The notes beneath the pieces were generated by a model, which did no database searches, was not told the origin of the DNA, and was given only the letters and a program-made list of their open reading frames with translations. 64,000 nucleotides of DNA from Micromonospora fulviviridis (GTDB lineage Bacteria > Actinomycetota > Actinomycetes > Mycobacteriales > Micromonosporaceae). The stretch lies in assembly GCF_014648395.1 (NCBI RefSeq), contig NZ_BMRA01000012.1, positions 25,066-89,065 on the forward strand, in the 5' to 3' direction. Positions within the stretch are counted from its first letter, which is position 1. Each line of letters begins with the position of its first letter. The position numbers were made by a program, and so were the translations under genes. Shown here in pieces: positions 9,728-18,299 of this stretch.

Positions 9728-10933
9728 ATGACCCAGGCGATCGACCGACCCCAGTCGACCGAGGAGGTCGACGTCGACGCCCTCGTCGGCGCCGTCGACC
9801 ACGACATCACCCGCGACCCGTTCCCGGTCAAGGGCCTCGACCACGTGCACTTCCTGGTGGGCAACGCCAAGCAGGCCGCCCACTACTACTCCACCGCGTT
9901 CGGCATGACCTGCGTGGCGTACCGGGGGCCGGAGCAGGGCTACCGCGACCACGCCCAGTACGTGCTGACCAGCGGCTCCGCGCGGTTCGTGCTGACCGGC
10001 GCGGTCCGGCCCGACGCCGACGGCGCCGAGCACGTGGCGAAGCACAGCGACGGTGTCTCCGACATCGCGCTGGAGGTGCCGGACGTGGACGCGGCGTACG
10101 CGCACGCCACCGCCCAGGGCGCCACCGGCCTGGTCGAGCCGCACGACGTCAGCGACGAGCACGGCACCGTCCGGATGGCGGCCATCGCCGCCTACGGCGA
10201 CACCCGGCACACGCTGGTCGACCGGTCCCGCTACACCGGCCCGTTCCTGCCCGGCTTCGTGGCCCGGGGCCCGATCGTGGACCGGCAGCCGATGATCGAC
10301 GCGGGCATCCAGCCGAAGCGCTTCTTCCAGGCCGTCGACCACGTGGTCGGCAACGTGGAGCTGGGCCGGATGGACGAGTGGGTCGAGTTCTACAAGCGGG
10401 TCATGGGCTTCAGCAACATGGCCGAGTTCATCGGCGACGACATCGCCACCGACTACTCGGCGCTCATGAGCAAGGTGGTCGCGAACGGCACCCGCAAGGT
10501 GAAGTTCCCGCTCAACGAGCCGGCCGTCGCCCGCAAGAAGTCGCAGATCGACGAGTACCTCGAGTTCTACCAGGGCCCGGGCGCCCAGCACATCGCCGTG
10601 GCCACCAACGACATCCTGGCCAGCGTCGACGCCATGCGGGCCGCCGGCGTCGAGTTCCTGGACACTCCGGACTCCTACTACGAGGACCCGGAGCTCCGCG
10701 CCCGGATCGGCCAGGTGCGGGTGCCGATCGAGGAGCTGCAGTCCCGCAAGATCCTCGTCGACCGGGACGAGGACGGCTACCTGCTCCAGATCTTCACCAA
10801 GCCGGTGCAGGACCGCCCGACCGTCTTCTTCGAGCTGATCGAGCGGCACGGCTCGCTGGGCTTCGGCAAGGGCAACTTCAAGGCCCTGTTCGAGGCCATC
10901 GAGCGGGAGCAGGAGAAGCGCGGCAACCTGTAA
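9728..10933 (+). CDS. hppD: 4-hydroxyphenylpyruvate dioxygenase
   Basis: 401 residues from the ATG preceded by GGGAGG at a good distance; the upstream open frame is not coding. The non-haem iron enzyme converts 4-hydroxyphenylpyruvate to homogentisate in tyrosine catabolism. Two vicinal-oxygen-chelate halves are visible: DHVHFLVGNA near residue 37, and in the C-terminal half DHVVGNVELGRM near 203, QHIAVATNDI near 287 and FFELIER near 367, which supply the expected His-His-Glu iron ligands. GFGKGNFKALFEAIEREQ closes the protein as in other bacterial enzymes. It is transcribed divergently from an Lrp regulator; homogentisate dioxygenase and fumarylacetoacetase lie 6-8 kb downstream. Confidence 0.97.
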   Translation: MTQAIDRPQSTEEVDVDALVGAVDHDITRDPFPVKGLDHVHFLVGNAKQAAHYYSTAFGMTCVAYRGPEQGYRDHAQYVLTSGSARFVLTGAVRPDADGAEHVAKHSDGVSDIALEVPDVDAAYAHATAQGATGLVEPHDVSDEHGTVRMAAIAAYGDTRHTLVDRSRYTGPFLPGFVARGPIVDRQPMIDAGIQPKRFFQAVDHVVGNVELGRMDEWVEFYKRVMGFSNMAEFIGDDIATDYSALMSKVVANGTRKVKFPLNEPAVARKKSQIDEYLEFYQGPGAQHIAVATNDILASVDAMRAAGVEFLDTPDSYYEDPELRARIGQVRVPIEELQSRKILVDRDEDGYLLQIFTKPVQDRPTVFFELIERHGSLGFGKGNFKALFEAIEREQEKRGNL

Positions 10934-10943
10934 CACTGTCCGC

Positions 10944-11657
10944 GTGACCCAGCCTTCCCCCGCGTCTCCGCCGCCCGCCGGGCCTTCGCCCGCGGGCGGC
11001 GGCTTCGCGCCGCCGTCCGGGCCGTACCTGCCGCCGCCGCAGCACACCCCGCCCACGTACGCCGGGCTGCCGAGCTACCCCCCGCCACCCCCGGGGTACG
11101 CCCCGCACGCCGGCTTCGTGCCGCCCGCCCTGGCTCCCAACGGGCAGCCGCTGGCCGGCTTCGGCGATCGGCTGCTGGCCTGGCTGATCGACGGCCTGGT
11201 GGCCACCGCGGTGGCGATGGTGCTCTTCGCGCCGGTCTTCGTCTGGCTGGTCGTCAAGATGGTCGACGACCTGCCGCCGCCCGGGCCGGACGGTACGGTG
11301 GCCGGGCCGGACTTCGGCACGGTCCTGACCGACTACTTCCTGCCCGTGCTCCTGGCCGAGTTCGGCGTCTTCGCGCTCCTGCTCGTCTTCTACTGGCTCT
11401 ACCACGTGGAGTACGCCCGCCGGACCGGGCAGACGCTCGGCAAGAAGGTGATGAAGCTGCGCATCGTGCCGCTCGACCCGAACGTCCCGCTCACCCGGGG
11501 CATGCTCGGCAAGCGGTACCTGGTGGAGTTCGTCGCCGCCGCGCTGGTGCCCTTCGCCAACTACCTCGACGGTTTCTGGCAGCTCTGGGACAAGCCCTGG
11601 CAGCAGTGCCTGCACGACAAGTTCGCCGGGACGGTCGTCGTTAAGGTTGCACCGTGA
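10944..11657 (+). CDS. RDD family membrane protein with proline-rich N-terminus
   Basis: 237 residues, GTG start, 10 bp after hppD. Residues 1-60 are a disordered Pro/Gly/Tyr-rich cytoplasmic tail; then FGDRLLAWLIDGLVATAVAMVLF begins an RDD domain with three or four membrane helices, a large loop, and the motif RTGQTLGKKVMKLRIVPLD. RDD proteins are poorly characterised, and some are proposed as sodium/proton antiporters. It ends directly before a second RDD gene, so this is probably a pair arising from duplication. Its function in a catabolic operon is not apparent. Confidence 0.85.
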   Translation: MTQPSPASPPPAGPSPAGGGFAPPSGPYLPPPQHTPPTYAGLPSYPPPPPGYAPHAGFVPPALAPNGQPLAGFGDRLLAWLIDGLVATAVAMVLFAPVFVWLVVKMVDDLPPPGPDGTVAGPDFGTVLTDYFLPVLLAEFGVFALLLVFYWLYHVEYARRTGQTLGKKVMKLRIVPLDPNVPLTRGMLGKRYLVEFVAAALVPFANYLDGFWQLWDKPWQQCLHDKFAGTVVVKVAP

Positions 11658-11679
11658 GCGAGTGCAGCGAGGCACGGCC

Positions 11680-12687
11680 GTGAGCGTGCAACCCGGTTGG
11701 TACGTCGACCCCGCCGACCCCGAGACCCGCCGGTACTGGGACGGCGAGGGGTGGATCGGCGCGCCGATCCCGGTCGACGCCACCCCGCCCGACGGACCGC
11801 CGCCGCCCGAGCCGGCCCCCGCCGCCGCACCGGCTCCTGTCACCGCCGCGCCGCACCCGGGCCAGCCGGCCCCGGCGCCGGGCGCGCACCCGGGCGTGCC
11901 GGCCCCCGGTCCGTGGTCGGGCCCGCCGGCCGGTGGCCCGGGCCAGCCGTGGCCGGGGCAGCCGTGGCCGGGGCAGCCGTGGCCGGGGCAGCCCGGGCAG
12001 CCGGGGCCGTGGGCGGGCCGACCGGGCCAGCAGGGGCCGCCGCCGGGCTGGCCGTACCCGGGCTGGCCGGGGCGTCCGCCGACACCGCGCCCGCACGGGC
12101 TGCCGCTGGCCTCGTACGGCGCCCGGCTGGTCGCCCGCCTGATCGACTTCGGCGTGGTGTTCCTGCTCAACGCCGCGGTCAACGGCTGGTTCGTCTGGCG
12201 TCTCCTCGGTGAGTGGGCCGCCCCGTGGCAGGAGTTCGTGCGGCGGGTCGACGTGGGTGACACCACCAACGAGCCGCTGCCGCCCCCCGGCGAGCAGTTC
12301 ACCGGCCTCCTGGTTGCCATCCTGCTGATCGCCACCGCGCTCTGGTTCGCCTACGAGGTGCCCTCGATGGCGGCCCGCGGGCAGACCTTCGGCAAGCGGC
12401 TGATGGGCGTCCGCGCGGTGCCGGTCGAGACGGACCAGCCGCTCGGCTTCGGCCGGGCCACCCGGCGCTGGAGCACGCTCGGCCTGCCCACCCTGCTCTG
12501 GTACTGCTTCGGCTTCGGCCTGCTGCTCCAGTTCGTCGACGCGGTCTCCCCGCTCTTCGACCAGCCGCTGCGCCAGGCCCTGCACGACAAGCGGGCGCAG
12601 ACCGTGGTGGTCCAGCTCCCTCGCACCCGGCCCGACACCCGTACCGCCCCGCGCGACCGCGCCAACCCCCCGGGAGACACCCCATGA
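11680..12687 (+). CDS. DUF2510 plus RDD domain membrane protein
   Basis: 335 residues from GTG at 11680. A short N-terminal DUF2510 motif (PGWYVDPADPETRRYWDGEGW) is followed by about 110 residues of Pro/Gly-rich linker that includes three perfect copies of WPGQP encoded by a 15-bp tandem repeat, then an RDD domain (SYGARLVARLIDFGVVFLL, RGQTFGKRLMGVRAVPVE). DUF2510 has a WW-like look and is found at the N-terminus of actinobacterial membrane proteins. It follows the first RDD gene by 22 bp and overlaps the aminotransferase gene by 4 bp (ATGA), so the three are probably one transcription unit. Confidence 0.85.
   Translation: MSVQPGWYVDPADPETRRYWDGEGWIGAPIPVDATPPDGPPPPEPAPAAAPAPVTAAPHPGQPAPAPGAHPGVPAPGPWSGPPAGGPGQPWPGQPWPGQPWPGQPGQPGPWAGRPGQQGPPPGWPYPGWPGRPPTPRPHGLPLASYGARLVARLIDFGVVFLLNAAVNGWFVWRLLGEWAAPWQEFVRRVDVGDTTNEPLPPPGEQFTGLLVAILLIATALWFAYEVPSMAARGQTFGKRLMGVRAVPVETDQPLGFGRATRRWSTLGLPTLLWYCFGFGLLLQFVDAVSPLFDQPLRQALHDKRAQTVVVQLPRTRPDTRTAPRDRANPPGDTP
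11946..11990 (+). repeat. 15-bp tandem repeat (3 copies) in RDD linker
   Basis: Three perfect head-to-tail copies of GCCGTGGCCGGGGCA encode WPGQP repeats in the disordered linker. Such repeats can change copy number by slippage. Confidence 0.85.
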
Positions 12688-13787
12688 CCGACACCGGACG
12701 TCACGAGCCTCCGCTGCGGCTCACCCGCGCCGACCTGGACGCGCTGCCCAACTACGTGCCCGGGCGCAGCCCGGCCGACCTGGCCCGCGAGCTGGGCCTG
12801 CCCGAGGCGATCAAGCTGGCCAGCAACGAGGTCCCGTACGGCCCGCTGCCCGGCGTGGTGGAGGCGGTCGCCGAGGCGGTGGCCGGTTCGCACCGCTACC
12901 CGGACATGGGCGTGGTGGCGCTGCGCCAGGCCCTCGCCGAGCGCTACGGCGTGGACGCCGACCGGATCGCCACCGGCTGCGGCTCGGTGGCGCTGGCCGA
13001 GCACCTGGTCCGGGCCACCTGCCTCCCCGGGGACGAGCTGCTGTACTCGTGGCGGTCCTTCGAGGCGTACCCGATCATCGCGGCGACCAGCGGCGCGACC
13101 AGCGTGCGGGTGCCGAACGACGCCGACCACGGCCACGACCTGGCCTCGATGGCGGCGGCGGTGACCGACCGGACCCGGATGATCCTGGTCTGCAACCCGA
13201 ACAACCCGACCGGCACGGCGGTCCGCAAGGCCGAGCTGGACCGGTTCCTCGACGCGGTGCCGGACGACGTGCTCGTGGTGATCGACGAGGCGTACCGGGA
13301 GTTCGTCACCGACCCCGAGGTGCCGGACGGCCTCAGCTACCTGGACCGGCCGAACGTGGCGGTGCTGCGCACCCTGTCCAAGGCGTGGGGCCTGGCCGGC
13401 CTGCGGATCGGCTGGCTGGTCGCCGAGCCGACCGTGGCCGCCGCGGTGCGCAAGGTGGTCACCCCCTTCTCCACGAGCATGCCGGCGCAGGCGGGCGCGC
13501 TGGCGGCGCTGGCCCAGGCCGACGAGGTCGAGCGGCGTTGCGCGCTGGTCGTCGCCGAGCGGGACCGGGTCACCGAGGCGCTGCGCAAGTTCGTCCCGGA
13601 CGTGCCGGAGAGCCAGGCCAACTTCGTCTGGCTGCCGCTGGGCGAGCGGGCCGTCGAGTTCGGCAAGGCGTGCGAGGCGCGCGGTGTGATCGTCCGGCCG
13701 TTCCCCGGCGACGGGGTGCGGGTCACCATCGGCACGCCGGCCGAGAACGACGCCTTCCTGGCCGCCGCCGAGGCCGCGTTGGCCTGA
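12684..13787 (+). CDS. HisC-family PLP aminotransferase (histidinol-phosphate / aromatic)
   Basis: 367 residues, fold type I. Visible are CNPNNPTGTA near residue 170, VVIDEAYREF near 195 (PLP-contacting Asp/Tyr) and TLSKAWGLAGLRIGWL near 230 with the Schiff-base lysine, plus ESQANFVWLPL and VRVTIGTPAEND near the end. The family covers histidinol-phosphate transaminase and the actinobacterial aromatic aminotransferase Pat. The setting (3 kb from hppD, away from other his genes, start overlapping the RDD gene as ATGA) favours conversion of tyrosine or phenylalanine to their keto acids, but this is inference; sequence alone does not separate the two. A strong terminator hairpin follows. Confidence 0.9.
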   Translation: MTDTGRHEPPLRLTRADLDALPNYVPGRSPADLARELGLPEAIKLASNEVPYGPLPGVVEAVAEAVAGSHRYPDMGVVALRQALAERYGVDADRIATGCGSVALAEHLVRATCLPGDELLYSWRSFEAYPIIAATSGATSVRVPNDADHGHDLASMAAAVTDRTRMILVCNPNNPTGTAVRKAELDRFLDAVPDDVLVVIDEAYREFVTDPEVPDGLSYLDRPNVAVLRTLSKAWGLAGLRIGWLVAEPTVAAAVRKVVTPFSTSMPAQAGALAALAQADEVERRCALVVAERDRVTEALRKFVPDVPESQANFVWLPLGERAVEFGKACEARGVIVRPFPGDGVRVTIGTPAENDAFLAAAEAALA

Positions 13788-13795
13788 CGGCGCAG

Positions 13796-13838
13796 GTCCG
13801 GGGCCGGTCCGTCAACCCCCTACGGACCGGCCCCGGAC
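13796..13838 (+). terminator. Strong hairpin, 17-bp perfect stem
   Basis: Arms 13796-13812 and 13822-13838 are perfectly complementary (GTCCGGGGCCGGTCCGT and its complement) with a 9-nt C-rich loop. It closes the hppD-RDD-RDD-aminotransferase unit and also faces the end of the convergent gene at 13913. Confidence 0.8.
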
Positions 13839-13912
13839 GCCTGGGGTCGTCCGGGCGACCGGCGGTGCGCCGAACCACTCGGAGAATCGTACCATTTGTC
13901 CGTTTCTTGGAG

Positions 13913-15166
13913 TCAGGTCGCGGCCAACAGCACCGGCTCGGCCATCAGGAAGTACCCCTGGTCGTCGTCGTCCGGACGGGCCCGCTCGCGGAGCCGTTCC
14001 ACCGCCACGTAGCCGTCCGCCGCGTGCGCCCGGCCCGGCTGCCAGCCGGTCCCGTCGCGGCCGATGTCCATGGCGAACCGGGACCGCTCCGCGCCGGTCA
14101 GTGGGTCCAGGGTGATGAGGTCCCGCTTCTCGGTCAGCAGGTGCACCCGGCCCGGCTCGACCGCCAGGATCCGGACCGGACCCAGGTCGGCGCGGCGCCA
14201 CAGCTCCTCGCCCGTGCGGGCGGACCGCCCGGTGACCACGCCGCCCGCGGTCCCCACCGCCCGCTCGCCGTCCAGCTCGGCGTCCGGGCCGTCCAGGGCG
14301 GGGGCGGCCACCGGCTCACCCGCGCCGACGACCAGCCAGCCGCGGCCGGTCTCGTCGCCGCGCCCCGAGGTACGCAGACCCCGGCAGGCCGAGCGCCCGT
14401 CCCGGCAGCCGACCGGGGTCACCACGAGCTGGCCCGGCGCGTCCGGCGGCCGCCAGCGGGTCCGCACCGCGCCGGTCGCGGCGTCCCGGAACTCGACCGT
14501 GGCGGGCCCGGCGCACGAGTCCACCCCGACCAGTTCCCCGGCGGCCGTGGTGCCCACGTCGGCGCGGCAGCCCCGACCCACCTCGGCCCGCCACAGCCGG
14601 CGGCCGTCCGTCAGGGCGTACCCGCCGACCGCGCCCGGGCCCGCCGCGACCAGCACGGCACGGCCGTCGGCGGCCCGGGTGACGTGCAGGCCCGCCGGGG
14701 CCCACACCGTGGCGGCGTAGGTGCGGCGCGGCTTCGGCACCGCGCCCGGCGCGGGGCCGTCGGCCCGCCAGGCGACCCGCCCGGTACGCGCGTCCAGCGC
14801 CACCAGCTTCCCGTCGGACCAGCGGCTCACCACCGTGGTGCCCTCGGCGAGCACCCCGACGAGCTTCGCCGGCCAGCGGCGGTACGACCAGAACGGGGTG
14901 ACCCGATGCTTCCCGGAGACCGGCTGGTCGGCGTAGATCTGGCGGGCGCCCGCGTAGACGCGGAGCCGGCCGTCCACGACCAGCGGCGCCACGGGCAGCC
15001 GGCCGATCACCCCGACCGGCGGGGTGGGCGCGGCCGGGTACGCGCCCCGGGCGACCGTCTCCACCTCGGCGGGCGCGAGGACCCGCAGGACCACGGCAGC
15101 CGCCGCCGCGACGGCCAGCACCGTCACGACCGCCACCACGATCCGCCGCCCCGAGGGCTTCCCCAT
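13913..15166 (-). CDS. PQQ-like beta-propeller membrane protein
   Basis: 417 residues. It begins MGKPSGRR, then a single hydrophobic segment (about 9-29, alanine/valine-rich) that anchors an extracytoplasmic domain. Repeats such as ALDARTGRVAWRADG, ALTDGRRLWRAE, TGRSARTGEELWRRA and TLDPLTGAERSRFAM indicate a PQQ/BamB-type propeller. No catalytic motif was recognised. It resembles the protein at 7590-9014 in plan but not closely in sequence. It is single, convergent with the aminotransferase operon, and has no recognisable partner. Confidence 0.75.
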   Translation of the reverse strand: MGKPSGRRIVVAVVTVLAVAAAAAVVLRVLAPAEVETVARGAYPAAPTPPVGVIGRLPVAPLVVDGRLRVYAGARQIYADQPVSGKHRVTPFWSYRRWPAKLVGVLAEGTTVVSRWSDGKLVALDARTGRVAWRADGPAPGAVPKPRRTYAATVWAPAGLHVTRAADGRAVLVAAGPGAVGGYALTDGRRLWRAEVGRGCRADVGTTAAGELVGVDSCAGPATVEFRDAATGAVRTRWRPPDAPGQLVVTPVGCRDGRSACRGLRTSGRGDETGRGWLVVGAGEPVAAPALDGPDAELDGERAVGTAGGVVTGRSARTGEELWRRADLGPVRILAVEPGRVHLLTEKRDLITLDPLTGAERSRFAMDIGRDGTGWQPGRAHAADGYVAVERLRERARPDDDDQGYFLMAEPVLLAAT

Positions 15167-15252
15167 GCCGTACCTCCGCCCGGCACCCTACCCAGCGGCG
15201 GCTCCCGGACGCCGCACCGCCCGACCCCGGTCGGGTCGGCCGGCGGGTCGGC

Positions 15253-15735
15253 TCAGGCGGCCTCGGCGGACCGGGTGGGCCCGACGGCCAGTGCCAGGTC
15301 GGCCAGGTCGCGGCGGAGGGCGCCCTCCACCGCCCGGGCGGCCAGGCCGCCGAGGATCAGGGCGAGCACCCGGCCGTACGGGCGGGTCGGCACCGCCTCG
15401 TGCTCGACGGTGACCTCGGTGCAGCCGCGCCGCCGGCGCTCGACGGCGCGCAGCGTCCAGGTGATCCGGTAGTCGGCGCCCGCGCCCCGCGAGCTGAGCA
15501 CCAGCCGCGCCGGGGCGGCCGCCTCGACCACCAGGAACTCCTCCGCCTCGGCGATGCCGTCCGGCCGGACCCGGGTCTCCCGCCAGGCGGTGCCGGGCCC
15601 GAGGTCGCCGGGGCTGAGCACCTCGACGTCGCCGACCGCGGAGAGCCAGTCGGCCCGCGCCGGGAGGTCGGTGAGGAGCCGCCAGACGTCGACGTCCTGC
15701 GCTTCGATGAATGCGGAAACCGTCACCGTCGACAT
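15253..15735 (-). CDS. SRPBCC (START/polyketide-cyclase-like) family protein
   Basis: 160 residues from the ATG of MSTVTVSAFIEA, which has GGGAGGT at ideal spacing; a longer frame exists but lacks this site. The pattern (DVWRLLTDLPARADWLSAVGDVEVL, described as residues about 14-38; then TAWRETRV, RITWTLRAVERRRRG, EVTVEHEAVP) fits the SRPBCC helix-grip fold, which binds hydrophobic ligands in a deep cavity. Its ligand is unknown. It is monocistronic between a propeller gene and a DUF397 gene. Confidence 0.8.
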   Translation of the reverse strand: MSTVTVSAFIEAQDVDVWRLLTDLPARADWLSAVGDVEVLSPGDLGPGTAWRETRVRPDGIAEAEEFLVVEAAAPARLVLSSRGAGADYRITWTLRAVERRRRGCTEVTVEHEAVPTRPYGRVLALILGGLAARAVEGALRRDLADLALAVGPTRSAEAA

Positions 15736-15845
15736 GGCACCTCCCGTGTCGTCCACGGTACGGGCCGTGACGGGCTAACGGGAGCCTTGCCGTGACATTT
15801 CCACCACCGGTGCCCCGACCGGGGCACCGGGCGTGCGGCGAGCGG

Positions 15846-16055
15846 TCAGCGGCGGAAGGCGTCACCCCGGATCGCGGCGACGAACGCCGTCCAGCCCGGT
15901 GGGCTGACCGCGAGCGCCGGACCCTGTGGGTCCTTCGAGTCGCGTACGCCCACCACGCCGTGCGCGGCGACCACGTTGGTGGCCACCTCGACGCAGAGGC
16001 CCTGATCGTTGGAGCGGCTGCTGGTGCGCCAGACGGCGCCGGTCAGCTCGGTCAT
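15846..16055 (-). CDS. DUF397 domain protein
   Basis: 69 residues from the ATG of MTELTGAVWRTSSRSNDQGL, preceded by AGGAAGGA. The pattern W(R)TSSRS...CVEVA...VGVRDSKDPQGPALAVSP..W..F is the DUF397 signature. In actinomycetes these small proteins usually sit beside an XRE regulator and an anti-sigma-like kinase; here no partner is adjacent, so it is an orphan copy. The function is unknown. Confidence 0.85.
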   Translation of the reverse strand: MTELTGAVWRTSSRSNDQGLCVEVATNVVAAHGVVGVRDSKDPQGPALAVSPPGWTAFVAAIRGDAFRR

Positions 16056-16140
16056 CTCGGTCCTTCCTGTTCCACTCGTGTGCGCCCCGGCCCGCACCGC
16101 CGGGGCGTACTCAGTCCGCGACGATCAACGGCGAAGGAAA

Positions 16141-16175
16141 CGTCCCCGGTCGCACAGCGGGTGCGACCGGGGACG
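16141..16175 (-). terminator. Hairpin terminator after fumarylacetoacetase
   Basis: A 15-bp perfect stem (CGTCCCCGGTCGCAC with its complement) and a 5-nt loop lie 20 bp beyond the stop of the fumarylacetoacetase gene. Confidence 0.75.
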
Positions 16176-16195
16176 GAGAGTGAACAGGGGGCGGG

Positions 16196-17395
16196 TCAGC
16201 GGGCCGGGAGGATGCTCCCGGTGACCTCGCCGAGGGCGATGGTGGTGCCGTCCGGGCCGGGCGCGGTGGCGGTGATCGTCACCGTGTCGCCGTCCTCCAG
16301 GAAGGTCCGGGCGGCGCCGTCGGCGAACTTGACCGGCTCGGTCCCGCCCCAGGTCAGCTCCAGGAACGAACCGACCTGGCCGCGCTCCGGCCCGGAGACG
16401 GTGCCGGAGGCGTAGAGGTCGCCGGTCCGCAACGACGCCCCGTTCACGGTGAGGTGGGCGAGCTGCTGGGCCGGGGTCCAGTACATGGTGGCGAAGGGCG
16501 GCTCGGCGACCCGCTCGCCGTTCCACTCGACCGACAGGGTCAGGTCCAGCCCGAGGTGCGGGGTGTCGCGCAGGTAGTCCTGCACCGGCGGGTCCTGGTC
16601 GGGGGCGGGGACGAAGGCGTCGGCCAGCGCGTCCAGCGGGGTGACCCAGGCCGCGACCGAGGTGGCGAAGGACTTGCCCAGGAACGGGCCGAGCGGCTGG
16701 TACTCCCAGGCCTGGATGTCCCGGGCGGACCAGTCGTTGACCAGCACCACACCGAAGACGTGGTCGGCGAAGTCCCCGACGGCGACCCGGTCGCCGAGCC
16801 GGCTCGGCACCCCGACCACGAAACCGACCTCGGCCTCGATGTCCAGCCGGACGGAGGCGCCGGTGGTCGGGCCCTGCGCGGTGGCCCGCTGCCCGGTGGG
16901 GCGGACGACCGGGGTGCCGGAGACGACCACGGTGCCGGCCCGGCCGTGGTAGCCGATCGGCACGTGCTTCCAGTTCGGCAGCAGCGGCGGCTGACCGGGC
17001 CGGAAGATCTGCCCGACGTTCGACGCGTGGTGCTCGGACGAGTAGAAGTCGACGTAGTCGGCGACCTCGAACGGGAGCAGCAGCTCCACCTCGCGCAGCG
17101 GCACCAGCAGCGGCTCCACGTCCGGCCGGTACGCCGCATCGGTGAGCAGCTCGGTGACCCGCTGCCGGACGGCGGTCCACTGCGGACGGCCGAGCGCCAT
17201 GAAGTCGTTGAGGGTGGGCCGGCCCAGCGCCCCGGCGGCCAGCACCAGTCCGGCGGCCTCCGCGCCGGCCAGGTCCAGCACGAAGTCGCCGATGCGTACG
17301 CCGATCCGTGGCCCGCGGTCGCCCTGCCGGAACACGCCGTACGGCAGGTTGCTCACCCCGTACGGGGAACCCGCCGCACCCGTCACCCAACTCAT
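16196..17395 (-). CDS. fahA: Fumarylacetoacetase
   Basis: 399 residues from the ATG of MSWVTGAAGSPYGVSNLPYG. It hydrolyses fumarylacetoacetate to fumarate and acetoacetate, the last step of the homogentisate pathway. Family metal-site segments are present: DFYSSEHHASNVGQIFRP near residue 115, PIGYHGRAGTVVVSGT, DIEAEVGFVVG near 185 and NDWSARDIQAWEY near 220 (Asp/Glu/Glu/Asp metal ligands). Length fits the full two-domain eukaryotic-type FAH rather than the short FahA-like hydrolases. Its start codon overlaps the stop of the upstream unknown gene (ATGA, 17392-17395), so the two are translationally coupled. Confidence 0.96.
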   Translation of the reverse strand: MSWVTGAAGSPYGVSNLPYGVFRQGDRGPRIGVRIGDFVLDLAGAEAAGLVLAAGALGRPTLNDFMALGRPQWTAVRQRVTELLTDAAYRPDVEPLLVPLREVELLLPFEVADYVDFYSSEHHASNVGQIFRPGQPPLLPNWKHVPIGYHGRAGTVVVSGTPVVRPTGQRATAQGPTTGASVRLDIEAEVGFVVGVPSRLGDRVAVGDFADHVFGVVLVNDWSARDIQAWEYQPLGPFLGKSFATSVAAWVTPLDALADAFVPAPDQDPPVQDYLRDTPHLGLDLTLSVEWNGERVAEPPFATMYWTPAQQLAHLTVNGASLRTGDLYASGTVSGPERGQVGSFLELTWGGTEPVKFADGAARTFLEDGDTVTITATAPGPDGTTIALGEVTGSILPAR

Positions 17396-18258
17396 TCCTC
17401 GAAGCCCCCGTTCACCAGCCCCAGCCGGATCAGATCGGTCAGTGGTTCGGAGATGCTGCACGAGCCGTAGCCGACCCACAGCGGGCGCTCGGCCTCCCGG
17501 TGCGACCGGGCCAGCTCGACCACACGGAGCGGGTCGGTGGCGGCGAGCAGCTCGGCCACCCCGTCCACCTCGGCGCCCCCGGTTGCGGCCAGGGTGGCCG
17601 CCAGCACGTTGACGAAGCCGTGGTGGGTGAAGCCCGTCTCCGGGTCCCGGTGCCGGATCGCGTGGTGCAACCCGGCGGTCAGCTTGAACGGCAGTTCCCG
17701 GTCCCGGCAGGCGCAGATCACCGCGGCCAGTTCGACCGGGGTCGGGAAGAGCTCGGCGGCCAGCCCGCCGGTGCGGAACTTGGCGGCCACCGGCAGCCCG
17801 CCGGCCCGCGCCTCGGCGAGGGCGTCCAGCGCGGCCATCAGCCCGAAGGTCAGCGGGATCTCCGCGTAGACGGGCGCGCCCCCCAGCTGCCCGGCGAGCT
17901 TGATCAGCTCGGTGAGGCCCGGCTGCGGGTCCTCGCCGCGCTTGGCGACCGGCGCCTCCACCTGGCGGGCGGTGACCCCGTGCGGCGGCAGGAAGGACAG
18001 GGCGAAGGGCAGGCCCTCGACGCCGGTGTCGCCGATCAGGCCGATCACGAAGCCCTCGGCCGGGTCGACCAGGCCATCCAGCCCGCCGGCCGCGATCGAC
18101 GAGGCGGGCAGCAGCAGCGGGCCGACCAGGTCGGCGTACCAGCCGTCACGGTGCCGGCGATGCGCGGTCACCGCGTCCGGCAGCGAGGCGCTGCCGGGCG
18201 GGAAGACCGCCGCGTCGTCGACCAGGCCGGCGAGAAGGCGGGGCACCTGCGTTGACAC
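17392..18258 (-). CDS. Unknown protein coupled to fumarylacetoacetase (predicted barrel)
   Basis: 288 residues; no named family recognised. The spacing of short hydrophobic strands ending in charged residues (VAAKFRTGG near 160, LPFKLTAGLHHAIRH near 195, HHGFVNVLAAT near 217) suggests an alpha/beta barrel with a Lys/His-rich pocket. There is no signal peptide or membrane helix. It is the first gene of a two-gene unit with fahA (4-bp overlap) and is divergent from homogentisate dioxygenase. The pathway needs a maleylacetoacetate isomerase between those enzymes, and none is seen in the window. This protein is therefore a candidate for that step or for an accessory step; this is inference from context only. 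Confidence 0.8.
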   Translation of the reverse strand: MSTQVPRLLAGLVDDAAVFPPGSASLPDAVTAHRRHRDGWYADLVGPLLLPASSIAAGGLDGLVDPAEGFVIGLIGDTGVEGLPFALSFLPPHGVTARQVEAPVAKRGEDPQPGLTELIKLAGQLGGAPVYAEIPLTFGLMAALDALAEARAGGLPVAAKFRTGGLAAELFPTPVELAAVICACRDRELPFKLTAGLHHAIRHRDPETGFTHHGFVNVLAATLAATGGAEVDGVAELLAATDPLRVVELARSHREAERPLWVGYGSCSISEPLTDLIRLGLVNGGFEE

Positions 18259-18299
18259 GAGACAAGAATCTACGGGACGCTACAAGGAACGGACAACCG

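Noticed and set aside
7513..9870. Open frame extending the class I fumarase upstream to 9870
   Set aside because: The upstream part is antisense or out of frame to the propeller and Lrp genes and does not resemble protein; the conserved start MSSAAAFSY is at 7512.
12684..13787. Firm assignment of the aminotransferase to histidine synthesis
   Set aside because: No other his genes nearby; the tyrosine context makes an aromatic substrate at least as likely, so no gene symbol was given.
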